Shown: positions 1 through 9,543, numbered from the stretch's first letter. The stretch is DNA of 64,000 bases from Salibacteraceae bacterium (GCA_018401875.1 JAGYJZ010000005.1:154565-218564); one strand, 5' to 3'. The notes: generated by a model from the sequence alone, not told the origin. Numbers and translations are program-made.

Positions 1-645
1 TACCACGATGCGCAGCACCTCGTGATTATCCAGCGTAAATGTCACTTCAGTTATGCCATCATTGAGCTGCGAAAAATCTTCTTTTACTTTCTCATCCTTC
101 GCCTTTTCACTGACCACGGTTGGTTGTTTTTCTGCCGTCTTCACTTCTTTAGGCTCAGGTGTTTTTTTCGTTACTGCAGGTGGCGTTTTAAGGATTGGCT
201 CTTTTACCACAACGGCAGAATCTGTTTCTTCTTCAGCGGAAACAACCGTCAATTCTGGCGTGACCGTTTGACGAGTTTCTATTGATCGGCTTGCCTTCAC
301 CTGCATCTGCTGCGCTGCTTTTGTAGGCGCGCTCACATAGATTGAATCCACTGCTCGCGCGGCATTTTTAGCCATTAAGATATCCAAATCATTCACTTTT
401 GAAACCAACCATTGCTCCATTTCAGGATTGTATTGAATGGCTTCATCGTAAGTCATGCGTGCGAGAACGTACTCTTTTGCCTTAAATGCTTTGTCTGCTT
501 TCTCGAGCAGTTTATTGTATTTTTCTTCGGCTGCGATCATCGCTTCAAACTCTTCCTTAGCCTTTTGATCGCGTTTGTTTAATGGCCTTTGAGCCATGGC
601 TTGAAAAGCAAGAAAAAACACCAAAATTGAAAGTATCCACTTCAT
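1..645 (-). CDS. Exported protein with one TPR-like segment, 3' end cut by window edge
   Basis: The reading frame is open from the ATG at 643-645 to the first base of the window, giving 215 residues with no stop, so the C-terminus lies outside. The N-terminus (MKWILSILVFFLAFQAMAQ) is a signal peptide. It is followed by a helical Lys/Glu/Ala-rich stretch with a TPR-like segment (LARMTYDEAIQYNP, about residues 67-80), then a Val/Lys/Pro/Glu-rich linker, and the beginning of a beta-rich region at the edge. Its start overlaps the stop of the upstream NUDIX gene as ATGA, so it is probably translationally coupled and the last visible gene of a three-gene operon. Function unknown; an envelope role is inference from the signal peptide only. 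Confidence 0.8.
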   Translation of the reverse strand, partial: MKWILSILVFFLAFQAMAQRPLNKRDQKAKEEFEAMIAAEEKYNKLLEKADKAFKAKEYVLARMTYDEAIQYNPEMEQWLVSKVNDLDILMAKNAARAVDSIYVSAPTKAAQQMQVKASRSIETRQTVTPELTVVSAEEETDSAVVVKEPILKTPPAVTKKTPEPKEVKTAEKQPTVVSEKAKDEKVKEDFSQLNDGITEVTFTLDNHEVLRIVV

Positions 646-1277
646 AATATTCCTTTTAACATCCATTTTATTTCACTGAGCATCATCGCTGTGGCACCCC
701 AAATTTGGTGGCCTTCGTGTTCGAAATAGGGCGAATTAATCCTGATGCCATCGTTTAATTTAATACTGCCGTTCACAATCAATCTATCGTCAAGCAGTTT
801 TGACAATGGCAGAAAGATAACGTTCTCTACCTCGCGTTTATTCTCACTCAATGGAGGAAGTTCTTCCAAAAAAAAGAGAAAAGGGTGTACCAAGAAGCGG
901 CTTGGCGGAATATAGACTTGCGAAATTGGTCGGATGAGTTTTGGAGCTTCTCTATGAATACCCACTTCTTCCTCCATTTCTCTTAAAGCCGTATCGATCA
1001 AAGTTTGATCTTCTTCTTCCACTTTTCCACCTGGAAAGCTTATTTGCCCGCTGTGCACTCCATGATACGATTGCCTTTTGATGAGTATAATATTGGCCTC
1101 ACCTTCCAGTGGAAACACAGTCGCAGCAACAGAGCTTTGCCTCGGGTTTTCGTCTTGTTGAAACGCAATTATACGCTGCTGTGCCAAGACGGGTAAAATG
1201 GCATCGTGGGCTTGTTGCCCGGGCAAAGGCTGGTCAATTAAATCGTGTGATCGAGCTAAAAGGTAATCAAACCTCAT
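642..1277 (-). CDS. NUDIX hydrolase, CoA pyrophosphatase-like
   Basis: A 211-residue protein with the Nudix core: FPGG at 81-84 followed by REMEEEVG at 99-106, whose acidic residues bind the catalytic metal. The preceding segment (LIKRQSYHGVHSGQISFPGG, 65-84) matches the extra signature that separates the CoA-pyrophosphatase subgroup (NudL/YeaB type) from other Nudix enzymes. That subgroup cleaves CoA and CoA derivatives to 3',5'-ADP and phosphopantetheine. The spacing between the GG and RE parts departs slightly from the canonical box, as is usual in this subgroup. It overlaps the upstream sugar kinase by 11 bp and the downstream exported protein by 4 bp, so the three are co-translated. Substrate assignment is by family only. 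Confidence 0.85.
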   Translation of the reverse strand: MRFDYLLARSHDLIDQPLPGQQAHDAILPVLAQQRIIAFQQDENPRQSSVAATVFPLEGEANIILIKRQSYHGVHSGQISFPGGKVEEEDQTLIDTALREMEEEVGIHREAPKLIRPISQVYIPPSRFLVHPFLFFLEELPPLSENKREVENVIFLPLSKLLDDRLIVNGSIKLNDGIRINSPYFEHEGHQIWGATAMMLSEIKWMLKGIL

Positions 1278-2115
1278 GTTCGTTTAAGTGGTATCTCACC
1301 AATGCATTGATTGGCTTGCGTTCAAAAATCCCAGGGGTTAAACCAAACTCTTTTAACACGTGTCGAAGTTCAGTTTCGAATTCGCAAGCGATTGAGCCCA
1401 AAAAATGATGCGGCCATTCGGGATGCGCATATTTTATTAAATGCTTCTCCACAAACTCTGAAAAAACATCGTGCAAGAGCTTCTGAATGAATTCTGAATC
1501 ACGAAACTCAGAACAAATAGGCGCGAATGATGCCACAAATGTGTTAGGCAAGGGATCGTGATACACATGATCGAGCACTTCGTCTTTGTCAAATTTGTAT
1601 ACTGAGTCTATGTGCTTTGCGATATCTGCTGGCATGTCTCTGTAGCAACGTGCGCGAATCAGTTCTTTGCCAATGTGCCCTCCGCTTCCTTCATCGCCAA
1701 GCACAAAGCCAAGGTTGTCTATGTTGTCGAGAATCTTCATTCCATCGTAAAGGCAAGAATTAGAACCTGTGCCTAAAATACTCGCGACACCTTGGGTAAA
1801 CTGACAGGCTGCTCTGGCGGCACCCAACAAATCGTGATATACAAACACCTTTTCGCAGGAGGAAGCATTGCTCAAGGCATCATTTACAATTTGATTTCGC
1901 TTTTGATTGGAACATCCCGCACCGTAAAAATGGATCGCCTTTAGGCGGCTGACCATTTCTGGAGGAATAGTTGATTGAAAAACTTCTTCAATCTTTTTTT
2001 GATGCACATAAAATGGATTCAGACCCATCGAAACGAATCGAAACTCACTCTTACTTAATTCATCAACAAGAACCCAGTCGGTTTTTGTCGATCCGCTGTC
2101 TGCTATACATATCAC
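1267..2115 (-). CDS. BadF/BadG/BcrA/BcrD-type ATPase, probable N-acetylglucosamine kinase
   Basis: A 282-residue protein of the ASKHA sugar-kinase fold. Visible motifs are DSGSTKTDW at 6-14 (phosphate-1 loop), YGAGC at 64-68, a conserved Asp in HDLLGAARA near residue 95, GTGSNS at 115-120 (phosphate-2) and GDEGSGG at 140-146. This combination is typical of the N-acetylglucosamine kinase group within the BadF/BadG family, which phosphorylates amino sugars released from cell wall or chitin. The start is GTG at 2113-2115. It is supported by a perfect TATGTTTG box only 4 nt upstream, which would make the transcript leaderless. It is the first gene of a three-gene operon running left. The exact sugar specificity cannot be read from sequence. 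Confidence 0.85.
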   Translation of the reverse strand: MICIADSGSTKTDWVLVDELSKSEFRFVSMGLNPFYVHQKKIEEVFQSTIPPEMVSRLKAIHFYGAGCSNQKRNQIVNDALSNASSCEKVFVYHDLLGAARAACQFTQGVASILGTGSNSCLYDGMKILDNIDNLGFVLGDEGSGGHIGKELIRARCYRDMPADIAKHIDSVYKFDKDEVLDHVYHDPLPNTFVASFAPICSEFRDSEFIQKLLHDVFSEFVEKHLIKYAHPEWPHHFLGSIACEFETELRHVLKEFGLTPGIFERKPINALVRYHLNEHEV

Positions 2116-2119
2116 GGTG

Positions 2120-2127
2120 CAAACATA
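2120..2127 (-). promoter_or_regulatory. -7 promoter element TATGTTTG of the sugar kinase operon
   Basis: A perfect match to the Bacteroidota -7 consensus TAnnTTTG, read on the minus strand. It ends 4 nt before the GTG start at 2115, so transcription should begin at or within a base or two of the start codon. No clear -33 TTG was seen. Confidence 0.6.
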
Positions 2128-2173
2128 TTAGCCTAAAGGTTGTGTGCGGAAAAAATATTTATGTTTTAAACGA

Positions 2174-2203
2174 AAAAGCCCCACGCTGCAGCGTGGGGCT
2201 TTT
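2174..2203 (-). terminator. Rho-independent terminator after the 2218-5574 gene
   Basis: A perfect 30-bp palindrome: 15-base arms running from AAAAG through a GC-rich stem to CTTTT. It sits 14 bp beyond the stop of the minus-strand gene 2218-5574 and ahead of the next minus-strand gene. The A/T ends give a U-tract in either direction. Confidence 0.85.
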
Positions 2204-2217
2204 CAATTCGTTTTACT

Positions 2218-5200
2218 CTACTGTTTGTTTCGAATGAGGGTGAGATCACCGCGCCATTCCACTGATTCAGCATCGAGTGTTTCTTCTTTTCCAGTAACTA
2301 CATAAAAGTATGTGCCATCCGGTTCGTTACCACCATCCCAGAAATCATCGATTTTTTCTGTCTGGAAAACTTTGGTTCCCCAGCGGTTGTAAATCTTCAA
2401 ACTAAAATCAGAGATGCCTTCGATATCCCACACGAAGAAGTCGTTGTGATTATCGCCATTTGGCGTAAACACATTCGGAATATAGAAATTAGTCACCCGG
2501 TCTGTTCGGACAAATAATTTGTGCGTGTCTGTACATTGTCCATTATCAGCAACCAAACGCACTAGGTAAGTTCCGATTTCTTCGAATATAAATGATCGAG
2601 GATCTTCGTTATTCACATCTTCGCTCATGTAGTCGCCAAAATCCCAAGTGTACGTTAAGTTTCCAGAGTCAGGTTGACTTAGATTAAAGAACGTAAGCTC
2701 TAGAGGTACATTTCCTAACAACAACCCACCTGCTGCGATAGACACATCAGAAGATGATGTATCGGCAACAAACAATGCCGCTGGACTTGGCTTGACGATG
2801 GTCATCAACCTTGAGTAATTACTCTCGCAACCATATTTACTCACTTGTGTACCATAAATCGTTGTCGGCATATCTACCAGTTCGCCATAGTAAAATGGAT
2901 TTCCAGCGCCTAACAATTCCATGTCTTCAATCGTAGGTATGCTATCAAGGTTTTCAGTAATTCCATCCCATGAATACCACTTGTAAGTGTTACTCAATAG
3001 TCCATCGCCTCTCACAGTCCAATTATCGCCTTGGCAATAAGGTCCACCTCCATGCACTTTTGGCCTAACTGGCGTGCGCGCAATTCTCACTTCTACTTCT
3101 TCTTTATTGTAGCACGTTGTTACGGTGTCATACAATTCGTAGGTCAAGGTATAAACTCCCTCGCCAATTTCGCTTGGCATGAAGTAACCATCGTGCAATC
3201 CAACCAAGCTTCCGCCCCATCTTCCGTCTTCGCGGGCTGTTTCAAGCTGAACGCTGTCTAAGATATTATCGCAGTAAACACTGTCTGCACCAAAGATTGA
3301 AGCATCTGGTAGAAGGCTAATTAAAAGCTCCTTGGTTGTAGAAGTTCCGCACAATCCTTCAATGGTATATGTTATGCTATACGAACCTGCTTTCTTCCCT
3401 TCGGTATCGAAATAAAACTCACCTGAACCTTCTGGATTCTCAAAAATCTCATCTCCTATCCAAGTTCCAAACGGATCGCCTTCAAAGTCATTCAAATGAA
3501 TCAAAAGTTCTTCGCCAGCGCAGATTTTTGGTAAGCTATCGATACGAGAACTGAATTCGTTGATCACTCGAATATCAATTGAATCCATATTCACACACCC
3601 ACTGTCATTGATCGTATGATAAATACGAACCGTATCGGGCGCGGTATTGGCATAAGCACTTGGATCGAACTCACCGGTAGCATTGGTGTTCGGCCCGACC
3701 CATGTACCTCCAGTAACAAAGCCCTCTAACTGCTCAGACTCGCTGAATTTACAGAAAGGACCTTCAGTGGCAACTCGGGCATCAGGCAATCCTTTCACTC
3801 GAATATTTAACTGTGAGGTGTTGGCGCAAACTCCTTGCAACACATAGGTAATTGTAACCGTAGTATCATTCCCAAATCCTGGATTTACGATATCGGGCGC
3901 AAACACACCAGCGTTTCCATTCACGATACCTGGGCCTAAGAAGGTTCCACCAGGAGTTTGTGAAACCAGGGTATCTAATCCATCCGTTGAACAGTAAACC
4001 ACCGTATCAACCGTTCCACCATTAACAGGTGACAGCATTACTGGAAACTGATTAAATACTTCAATAACAATGGTGTCGGTATTCCCACAAGTGGGAGTTA
4101 AGTTACTCGTTACCACGTATGCCGTAGTTTGAGACGGGTGAATCCATGGCTCTTGGCAGATCGCACAGCCAAAGTTTTGACCCACAATGATCGGATCTCC
4201 ATACAACACAGACCATGAAAAGGTGTCTCCTCCGTTAGCATTTAATGTGATTGTATCCAAGCTGCAGATGGAAGTATCCGGACCTAAAAATGTTGCCGGA
4301 CTAATGCGAATAGTGTAGTTATAAATATTAAATCCTGTTACAGGACAGTTGTCATCTTCAACCGTAATATTGAACGAAACAACTGATTGCGCTACGGGCA
4401 CTGAATTCCATTGAATGTGCACGGTGTCAGGATTTCCACCTTGAACGCTCCAAGTGGCACCGGGCAGAACTTGGTCAATGTTACATGAGATCGTGAGGCT
4501 ATCGTTCGAAAAATTTCCAGTCGTATCTAAGTCAAACACTGCCACATCAAAAGAAAAGTCCTGACCTACGCATACTTCGATGGTATTTGGCCCAACTTGA
4601 GCACCTGAACCCTGAAAGTTGAGAAGCCCATTGGTATCTTGTTGAGGCGCTATATTAAGGCATGAATCTGTTACAATAAATTGAACGTCACGTTGGGTTG
4701 AGCTTACGAGTGCCCCTGTTTCTTGATCGTACTCCGAAACTTTTACAGCAATGGCGTAATTCGATGCTATGGCAAAGGGATCTTTATAGGCCACAAAAGT
4801 CAACTCTCCAGTAGCAGGATCGATGTTCACGTTTGGCATTGGATGCACACCTGAAAATACATATGGTGGAGGACTTGTATAATTAATGTAATTGAAACCA
4901 GTAACGTTGTTATGGCCAGAAATTGCAGTGTCTAACTCCCAATACAAACTATCTCCGTCTTGCTCAGCAACACCCCAGTTATAGGTCACCTGCTGCCCAT
5001 CGCAGAAGAATGGAATCGGCTTGTTGGTTGTAAATCGAGGTGAACTATTATTTGGATAGGTATTTTGTCGAAGGGTGGTGTAAGAACCTATGGTTGGTTG
5101 ACCAACGTAGTTATACCCCGTATTTCGAGCCGCCACACCGTAATAAAGTATGAATTCTGAGCATGTGCTTTGAGTAAGCGTGCTTAACGAAAACGTTTGT

Positions 5201-5574
5201 TTGTATTTGTACCATCGAATGCCTAAAAGCCCCGTTTGCCATCCTGCTAAACATGAATTTTGGGTTGCGGCAAGTGGCGCGCAAATTGGTGATGCATCGA
5301 TGAGCGTATCGAGCGGAGCATTGAAATTGTTATTCGAATTTAAATCAGGGCATCGCACAGAAAAATTACCGTAGCCACCTTGAGCAGCACTTGTGGGCGT
5401 ACCATTAAATGCTGAACCGCCACAGTATTCAAAGAAATCTAAAAAGACATCAAACGTATCACCATTGACGTGTTCATATGCGATACTCATTCCCATAACG
5501 TGGGTGGCCTGAACTTTAGAAACGCCAAACAAGGCAAAAAGCAGGATGATTAATTTTAGGCTCAGTTTTTTCAT
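2218..5574 (-). CDS. Large secreted protein with T9SS type B (gliding-associated) C-terminal domain
   Basis: About 1118 residues from the ATG at 5572-5574. The longer frame begins with TTG three codons upstream, but the ATG leaves a canonical signal peptide (MKKLSLKLIILLFALFGVSKVQA). The mature N-terminus begins ATHVMG, a pattern common at the front of Bacteroidota gliding-associated surface proteins. The middle consists of Ig/PKD-like beta modules with paired cysteines, including a PKD-type TWDFGD segment near the end. The last 90 residues (NVFTPNGDNHNDFF, IYNRWG, FWDGG, GTYFYV) are a type B T9SS sorting domain (the TIGR04131/CHU_C family), so it should cross the outer membrane by T9SS. It is monocistronic, with a strong terminator behind it. 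An adhesive or surface-structural role is inference. Confidence 0.88.
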   Translation of the reverse strand: MKKLSLKLIILLFALFGVSKVQATHVMGMSIAYEHVNGDTFDVFLDFFEYCGGSAFNGTPTSAAQGGYGNFSVRCPDLNSNNNFNAPLDTLIDASPICAPLAATQNSCLAGWQTGLLGIRWYKYKQTFSLSTLTQSTCSEFILYYGVAARNTGYNYVGQPTIGSYTTLRQNTYPNNSSPRFTTNKPIPFFCDGQQVTYNWGVAEQDGDSLYWELDTAISGHNNVTGFNYINYTSPPPYVFSGVHPMPNVNIDPATGELTFVAYKDPFAIASNYAIAVKVSEYDQETGALVSSTQRDVQFIVTDSCLNIAPQQDTNGLLNFQGSGAQVGPNTIEVCVGQDFSFDVAVFDLDTTGNFSNDSLTISCNIDQVLPGATWSVQGGNPDTVHIQWNSVPVAQSVVSFNITVEDDNCPVTGFNIYNYTIRISPATFLGPDTSICSLDTITLNANGGDTFSWSVLYGDPIIVGQNFGCAICQEPWIHPSQTTAYVVTSNLTPTCGNTDTIVIEVFNQFPVMLSPVNGGTVDTVVYCSTDGLDTLVSQTPGGTFLGPGIVNGNAGVFAPDIVNPGFGNDTTVTITYVLQGVCANTSQLNIRVKGLPDARVATEGPFCKFSESEQLEGFVTGGTWVGPNTNATGEFDPSAYANTAPDTVRIYHTINDSGCVNMDSIDIRVINEFSSRIDSLPKICAGEELLIHLNDFEGDPFGTWIGDEIFENPEGSGEFYFDTEGKKAGSYSITYTIEGLCGTSTTKELLISLLPDASIFGADSVYCDNILDSVQLETAREDGRWGGSLVGLHDGYFMPSEIGEGVYTLTYELYDTVTTCYNKEEVEVRIARTPVRPKVHGGGPYCQGDNWTVRGDGLLSNTYKWYSWDGITENLDSIPTIEDMELLGAGNPFYYGELVDMPTTIYGTQVSKYGCESNYSRLMTIVKPSPAALFVADTSSSDVSIAAGGLLLGNVPLELTFFNLSQPDSGNLTYTWDFGDYMSEDVNNEDPRSFIFEEIGTYLVRLVADNGQCTDTHKLFVRTDRVTNFYIPNVFTPNGDNHNDFFVWDIEGISDFSLKIYNRWGTKVFQTEKIDDFWDGGNEPDGTYFYVVTGKEETLDAESVEWRGDLTLIRNKQ

Positions 5575-5742
5575 GTTATCCAATTTGATAGTGTTCAGAC
5601 ACTCAAACAGTTTTCAAAGTTGTCTGACGATCGCAAAAAATTTTCACGAATATATTCAACGGACCTGTTACATCCGTAAAATTCATTGAATTGATGCATT
5701 CAATCAAAGCTGACGTCTATTTCTTTTCGAACCTTTGCAGCG

Positions 5743-6777
5743 ATGTCAACATTAATAATAGGCGGTGGCTTGGCTGGAATTTGCGCGGCCGAGCAACTGC
5801 GCAAAATCGATGAATCTTTTCATGTGGTGCAATCGAGCGCTATGCCATCGAGCACGGCTGCGGCCACAGGAATGTACAATCCAATCGTATTTAAGCGCTT
5901 AAACTTAAGCTGGAAGGTTGACGTGTTGATCCCTGAATTGATCCTATTTTATGAATCGCTCGAAACCGTTCTTGGAGTAAAACTTCTTGACAAGCACGGG
6001 CTGTATAAGCACATCAGAAATAAAGAGTACGAGAAGTTTTGGAATTCGAGACTCAACAACCCTGAATACATGCCATTTATGGGGGCGATTGAAGAAGCGC
6101 TGGGCGAAGTAAAGCAAACGGGGACCTTGGATTGCGCGCTGCTTCAATCCACTTATCTCAAAAAACTTAAAGCAGAGAGCCTACTCATCGACACTTCGTT
6201 TTATAATAAAGATCTAATTCGAACCGGCAGTCAGCTCAGTTTCAAAGGCCGTTTGTACGATCGTATAATTTTTTGCGAAGGTGCATTTGGCGCAGAAAAT
6301 CAACTCTTCAATTGGCTGCCATGGAAATTGTGCAGGGGAGAATGGATTACCATAAAAACCAATAAGCCTGTCACAAAGGTTGTCTTAAACAACCGCGTCA
6401 ACATTATTCCTTTGGATGAAAACACCTACAAGCTTTCAAGCACATTTTCGTGGGACGATTTAGATTGGAACACAACCCCCCAAGCCGTTGACGAATTGCT
6501 GCTCGACTTCACTGAGATTTTTGATGCATCGTATGAAGTCATTGATCAAAAAGCAGCCATAAGACCTACTGTAGCCGACCGCAGACCGTATTTAGGCGCG
6601 CATCCTGATGATGACCGCCTTTTTATCTTCAACGGATTAGGTTCCAAAGGCGTGATGCTCGCTCCTTACTTTTCGAAACACCTGATCGATCATATTTTTC
6701 AAGGAGAAAAACTCATGCATGAAGTCGACATAAAGCGCCATCATAAACGCTATTACAATCAAGACGAGAAGAGCTGA
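5743..6777 (+). CDS. FAD-dependent oxidoreductase, DAO (D-amino acid oxidase) superfamily
   Basis: A 344-residue protein starting with a Rossmann FAD-binding motif (LIIGGGLAG, Gly at 7-9 and 12). Near the C-terminus is IFNGLGSKGVMLAP, the glycine-rich segment that closes over the flavin in the DAO family (glycine oxidase, MnmC C-terminal domain and relatives). The substrate is not evident. No tRNA-modification methyltransferase domain is fused, so it is not MnmC itself. The ATG at 5743 is preceded 5 nt upstream by AACCTTTG (5730-5737), an imperfect -7 box, which fits the leaderless arrangement of other genes here. A cytoplasmic location is expected because there is no signal peptide. Confidence 0.75.
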   Translation: MSTLIIGGGLAGICAAEQLRKIDESFHVVQSSAMPSSTAAATGMYNPIVFKRLNLSWKVDVLIPELILFYESLETVLGVKLLDKHGLYKHIRNKEYEKFWNSRLNNPEYMPFMGAIEEALGEVKQTGTLDCALLQSTYLKKLKAESLLIDTSFYNKDLIRTGSQLSFKGRLYDRIIFCEGAFGAENQLFNWLPWKLCRGEWITIKTNKPVTKVVLNNRVNIIPLDENTYKLSSTFSWDDLDWNTTPQAVDELLLDFTEIFDASYEVIDQKAAIRPTVADRRPYLGAHPDDDRLFIFNGLGSKGVMLAPYFSKHLIDHIFQGEKLMHEVDIKRHHKRYYNQDEKS

Positions 6778-6809
6778 CCAACATCAGAACTCAATATTCA
6801 GAAAGCAGT

Positions 6810-6817
6810 TAATTTTG
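6810..6817 (+). promoter_or_regulatory. -7 promoter element TAATTTTG of trhO
   Basis: A perfect TAnnTTTG box ending 4 nt before the ATG at 6822. A transcript from it would be leaderless or nearly so. Confidence 0.6.
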
Positions 6818-6821
6818 CAGC

Positions 6822-7892
6822 ATGCCACTTCACAATAGAATAGACAAGCGGGTGTTGAAAGAGATGATCGCCAACGATCCCACGCAGCGGAAAACGGTTT
6901 CTTTTTACAAGTACTTTCACGTTGTTGATCCTCACGCCTACCGCGACCTACTTTACAAAGATTGGGAAGCATTTGGCTGTTTGGGAAGGATTTACCTCGC
7001 CAATGAGGGAATCAACGCTCAAATGAGTGTGCCTTTGGACAACTGGAATGCGTGGGTTGAATATTTGTATGCCGACATCAACCTTACGAACGTACCGCTA
7101 AAAGTAGCCGTTGAAGACGATGGCCGATCATTTTACAAACTCAAAATCAAAGTGCGCAGTAAAATCCTTGCCGATGGATTGGATGACAGCACCTTTAATC
7201 CATGGAACACGGGCAAACACTTGAGTGCTGAGGAAATGAACGAAGCCATTGAGCAGGGCGCCATTGTTATTGATATGCGCAACCATTATGAGAGTGAAGT
7301 AGGTCATTTTCAAGGTGCCATAACGCCTGATGCCGACACGTTTAGGCAAGAGCTAAAAATGGTTGAAGAAATGCTTGAAGGCAAACAAGACCAAAAAGTG
7401 GTGATGTATTGCACCGGAGGCATTCGATGCGAAAAAGCAAGTGCATACTTCAAGCACAAAGGTTTCAAAGATGTGAACCAACTAAGAGGAGGCATCATCG
7501 AATATGCACACCAAGTCAATGAACACAAGCTCGAGAATAAATACATCGGTAAAAATTTCGTTTTTGACGAACGATTGGGCGAACGAATCAGCGATGAAGT
7601 GATTGCCCATTGCCATCAATGCGGTGCACCTTGCGACACGCACACCAATTGCGCAAATGTGGAATGCCACCTACTTTTTATTCAGTGCGATTCGTGCAAG
7701 GCCGTCTATGACGCTTGCTGCTCAGATGATTGCAAAGAAGTTATTCATCTCCCGGAAGAAATTCAGCGCGAACGAAGAAAGGGAAAACAGCTGCACGGTG
7801 ATGCGCGAAATGTTTTCAGAAAAGGGCGGTATAACGAACGCTCGGGAGGCGGGATTTCGAAAGCCGAATCTGTTGATCAAATCTCAAAATAA
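6822..7892 (+). CDS. trhO: tRNA uridine(34) hydroxylase (rhodanese-domain protein, YceA/UPF0176 family)
   Basis: A 356-residue protein with the full TrhO architecture. An N-terminal acylphosphatase-like domain contains FGCLGRIYLANEGINAQ at about 51-67. The rhodanese domain has its catalytic-loop cysteine at 197 in YCTGGIRCEKA, followed by LRGGI. A C-terminal cysteine-rich tail has several CxxC-type pairs (about residues 265-305). TrhO uses O2 to make 5-hydroxyuridine at tRNA position 34, a step on the way to mo5U/cmo5U-type modifications. It acts in the cytoplasm. It stands alone between the FAD oxidoreductase and purH, with its own -7 box. Confidence 0.92.
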   Translation: MPLHNRIDKRVLKEMIANDPTQRKTVSFYKYFHVVDPHAYRDLLYKDWEAFGCLGRIYLANEGINAQMSVPLDNWNAWVEYLYADINLTNVPLKVAVEDDGRSFYKLKIKVRSKILADGLDDSTFNPWNTGKHLSAEEMNEAIEQGAIVIDMRNHYESEVGHFQGAITPDADTFRQELKMVEEMLEGKQDQKVVMYCTGGIRCEKASAYFKHKGFKDVNQLRGGIIEYAHQVNEHKLENKYIGKNFVFDERLGERISDEVIAHCHQCGAPCDTHTNCANVECHLLFIQCDSCKAVYDACCSDDCKEVIHLPEEIQRERRKGKQLHGDARNVFRKGRYNERSGGGISKAESVDQISK

Positions 7893-7909
7893 GTGCATAA
7901 GTTTTGGCC

Positions 7910-7937
7910 TTTGAGCCAAACGGAATGAATAATATTG
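7910..7937 (+). promoter_or_regulatory. Probable promoter of purH (TTTG ... TAATATTG)
   Basis: TTTG at 7910-7913 and TAATATTG at 7930-7937, a one-mismatch version of the Bacteroidota -33/-7 pair with a 16-nt spacer. The purH ATG is 36 nt downstream. A short inverted repeat (TTTGGC/GCCAAA) overlaps the -33 region. Confidence 0.4.
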
Positions 7938-7972
7938 CAGCTTATTCAGCATTCTAAAAATTCCCACTTTCC

Positions 7973-9472
7973 ATGAAAGAAATCCGTTCAGCATTAGTCT
8001 CTGTATATCGCAAAGACGGACTTGAAGAAATCGCTTCAGAACTGCGCTCTAAAGGCGTTACCATTTACTCGACAGGAGGTACATCCGCATTTTTAAAACA
8101 AAAAGGAATCGATGTGATTGAAGTAGAATCCATCACCGAGTATCCATCAATTTTAGGTGGCCGTGTAAAAACGCTTCATCCAAAAGTATTTGGTGGAATC
8201 TTAGCGCGATCAACCGAAACGCAAGACGCAAAAGAACTCGAACACTATAAAATTCCCGTGATCGACTTGGTTGTGGTTGACCTCTACCCGTTTGAAGAAA
8301 CGGTTGCTGCGGGCGGCACAGACCAAGAAATCATAGAAAAAATTGACATCGGAGGTATTTCGTTGATCCGCGCAGCGGCCAAGAATTTCAATGACGTAAC
8401 CATCATTCCTTCAAAAAACCAATACGGTGATTTATTGAAGATTTTAAAGTCAGGAGGAAAAACTGACCTGAACGATCGAAAAGCACTCGCTTCGAAAGCT
8501 TTTGAAGTAACAAAACTTTATGACAGCGCCATTTCATCTTACTTTTTAGGTGAAAATTGGGACGAGCAACGCAAGGTGCTGCGCTACGGTGAAAACCCGC
8601 ATCAAGAAGGCGCGTATGTTGGAAACATCAACGCATTCATCGAACAACTTCACGGCAAAGAGCTTTCCTACAACAATTTGTTAGACATTGACTCTGCCCT
8701 GCGATTGATGCGCGATTTTCAAACCGAAGACCCAACATTTGCCGTGATAAAACACAACAACGCGTGCGGATTTGCTACGCGCAGTGATGCAAAAACGGCC
8801 TACTTAGACGCTTTAGCTGGCGACCCACTCAGCGCCTTCGGTGGAATCATTATTGGCAATACCAACATCGATTTGGCGTGTGCCGAAGAAATCAATAAGT
8901 TATTCTGTGAGGTGATCATCGCACCTTCATTTGATGAAGAAGCATTGACACTATTAAAGAGTAAAAAGAACCGCATAATCTTGATCGACAAACTGCAAGG
9001 ATTTCCTGGAAAATCGGTTCGCTCGGTATTGAACGGTGTGTTGGAGCAAGACATTGACTCCAAGAATGCAAGAACTGAAGACCTCAGAAACGTTTCAAAG
9101 CGCGCGGCCACCGCTGACGAAGTAGAAGACCTGTTATTCGCTAATAAGTTGGCGAAGCACACCAAATCAAATACGATTGTTCTGGCGAAAAACAAGCAAC
9201 TCATTGGAAGCGGAGTAGGACAAACATCGCGAGTGGATGCCCTTAAGCAAGCCATAGAAAAAGCAAACAGTTTCGGTTTTGAAATTGCGGGCAGTGTAAT
9301 GGCCAGCGATGCGTTTTTCCCTTTTCCAGATTGCGTTGAAATTGCAAACGGAGTGGGAATCAAAGCGGTGATTCAACCCGGAGGATCTTTACGCGACCAA
9401 GAGTCCATCGACTACTGCAACAACAACGGCATGGCCATGGTGATGACGGGTGTAAGGCATTTCCGACATTAA
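7973..9472 (+). CDS. purH: Bifunctional AICAR transformylase / IMP cyclohydrolase
   Basis: A 499-residue protein, close to the usual PurH length of about 510. The N-terminal MGS-like cyclohydrolase domain shows YSTGGTSAFL and GGRVKTLHPKVFGGIL. The C-terminal transformylase domain contains RYGENPHQ and IKHNNACG (about 258-265; the family consensus has Pro in place of Ala) and ends in a conserved PGGS...ATTGVRHFRH-like segment, here GVRHFRH. It catalyses the last two steps of de novo IMP synthesis in the cytoplasm. It lies directly upstream of the mre operon, an adjacency common in Bacteroidota, but a separate promoter is visible ahead of mreB. Confidence 0.96.
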   Translation: MKEIRSALVSVYRKDGLEEIASELRSKGVTIYSTGGTSAFLKQKGIDVIEVESITEYPSILGGRVKTLHPKVFGGILARSTETQDAKELEHYKIPVIDLVVVDLYPFEETVAAGGTDQEIIEKIDIGGISLIRAAAKNFNDVTIIPSKNQYGDLLKILKSGGKTDLNDRKALASKAFEVTKLYDSAISSYFLGENWDEQRKVLRYGENPHQEGAYVGNINAFIEQLHGKELSYNNLLDIDSALRLMRDFQTEDPTFAVIKHNNACGFATRSDAKTAYLDALAGDPLSAFGGIIIGNTNIDLACAEEINKLFCEVIIAPSFDEEALTLLKSKKNRIILIDKLQGFPGKSVRSVLNGVLEQDIDSKNARTEDLRNVSKRAATADEVEDLLFANKLAKHTKSNTIVLAKNKQLIGSGVGQTSRVDALKQAIEKANSFGFEIAGSVMASDAFFPFPDCVEIANGVGIKAVIQPGGSLRDQESIDYCNNNGMAMVMTGVRHFRH

Positions 9473-9480
9473 ATCGATTG

Positions 9481-9510
9481 TTGGTGAATATTGAATTTAG
9501 ATTACTTTTA
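9481..9510 (+). promoter_or_regulatory. Probable promoter of the mre/rod operon
   Basis: TTG at 9481-9483 and TACTTTTA at 9503-9510 with a 19-nt spacer match the Bacteroidota TTG-N19/20-TAnnTTTG form except for the final base. Unusually for this window, an SD-like AGGAGA follows (9528-9534) about 10 nt before the mreB ATG. Confidence 0.5.
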
Positions 9511-9543
9511 GACCAACCAGACCTGAATAGGAGAAAATAATAT

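Noticed and set aside
8800..9363. 187-codon minus-strand open frame inside purH
   Set aside because: Entirely antisense to a strongly conserved enzyme; its product is a Ser/Leu-rich composition without any motif.
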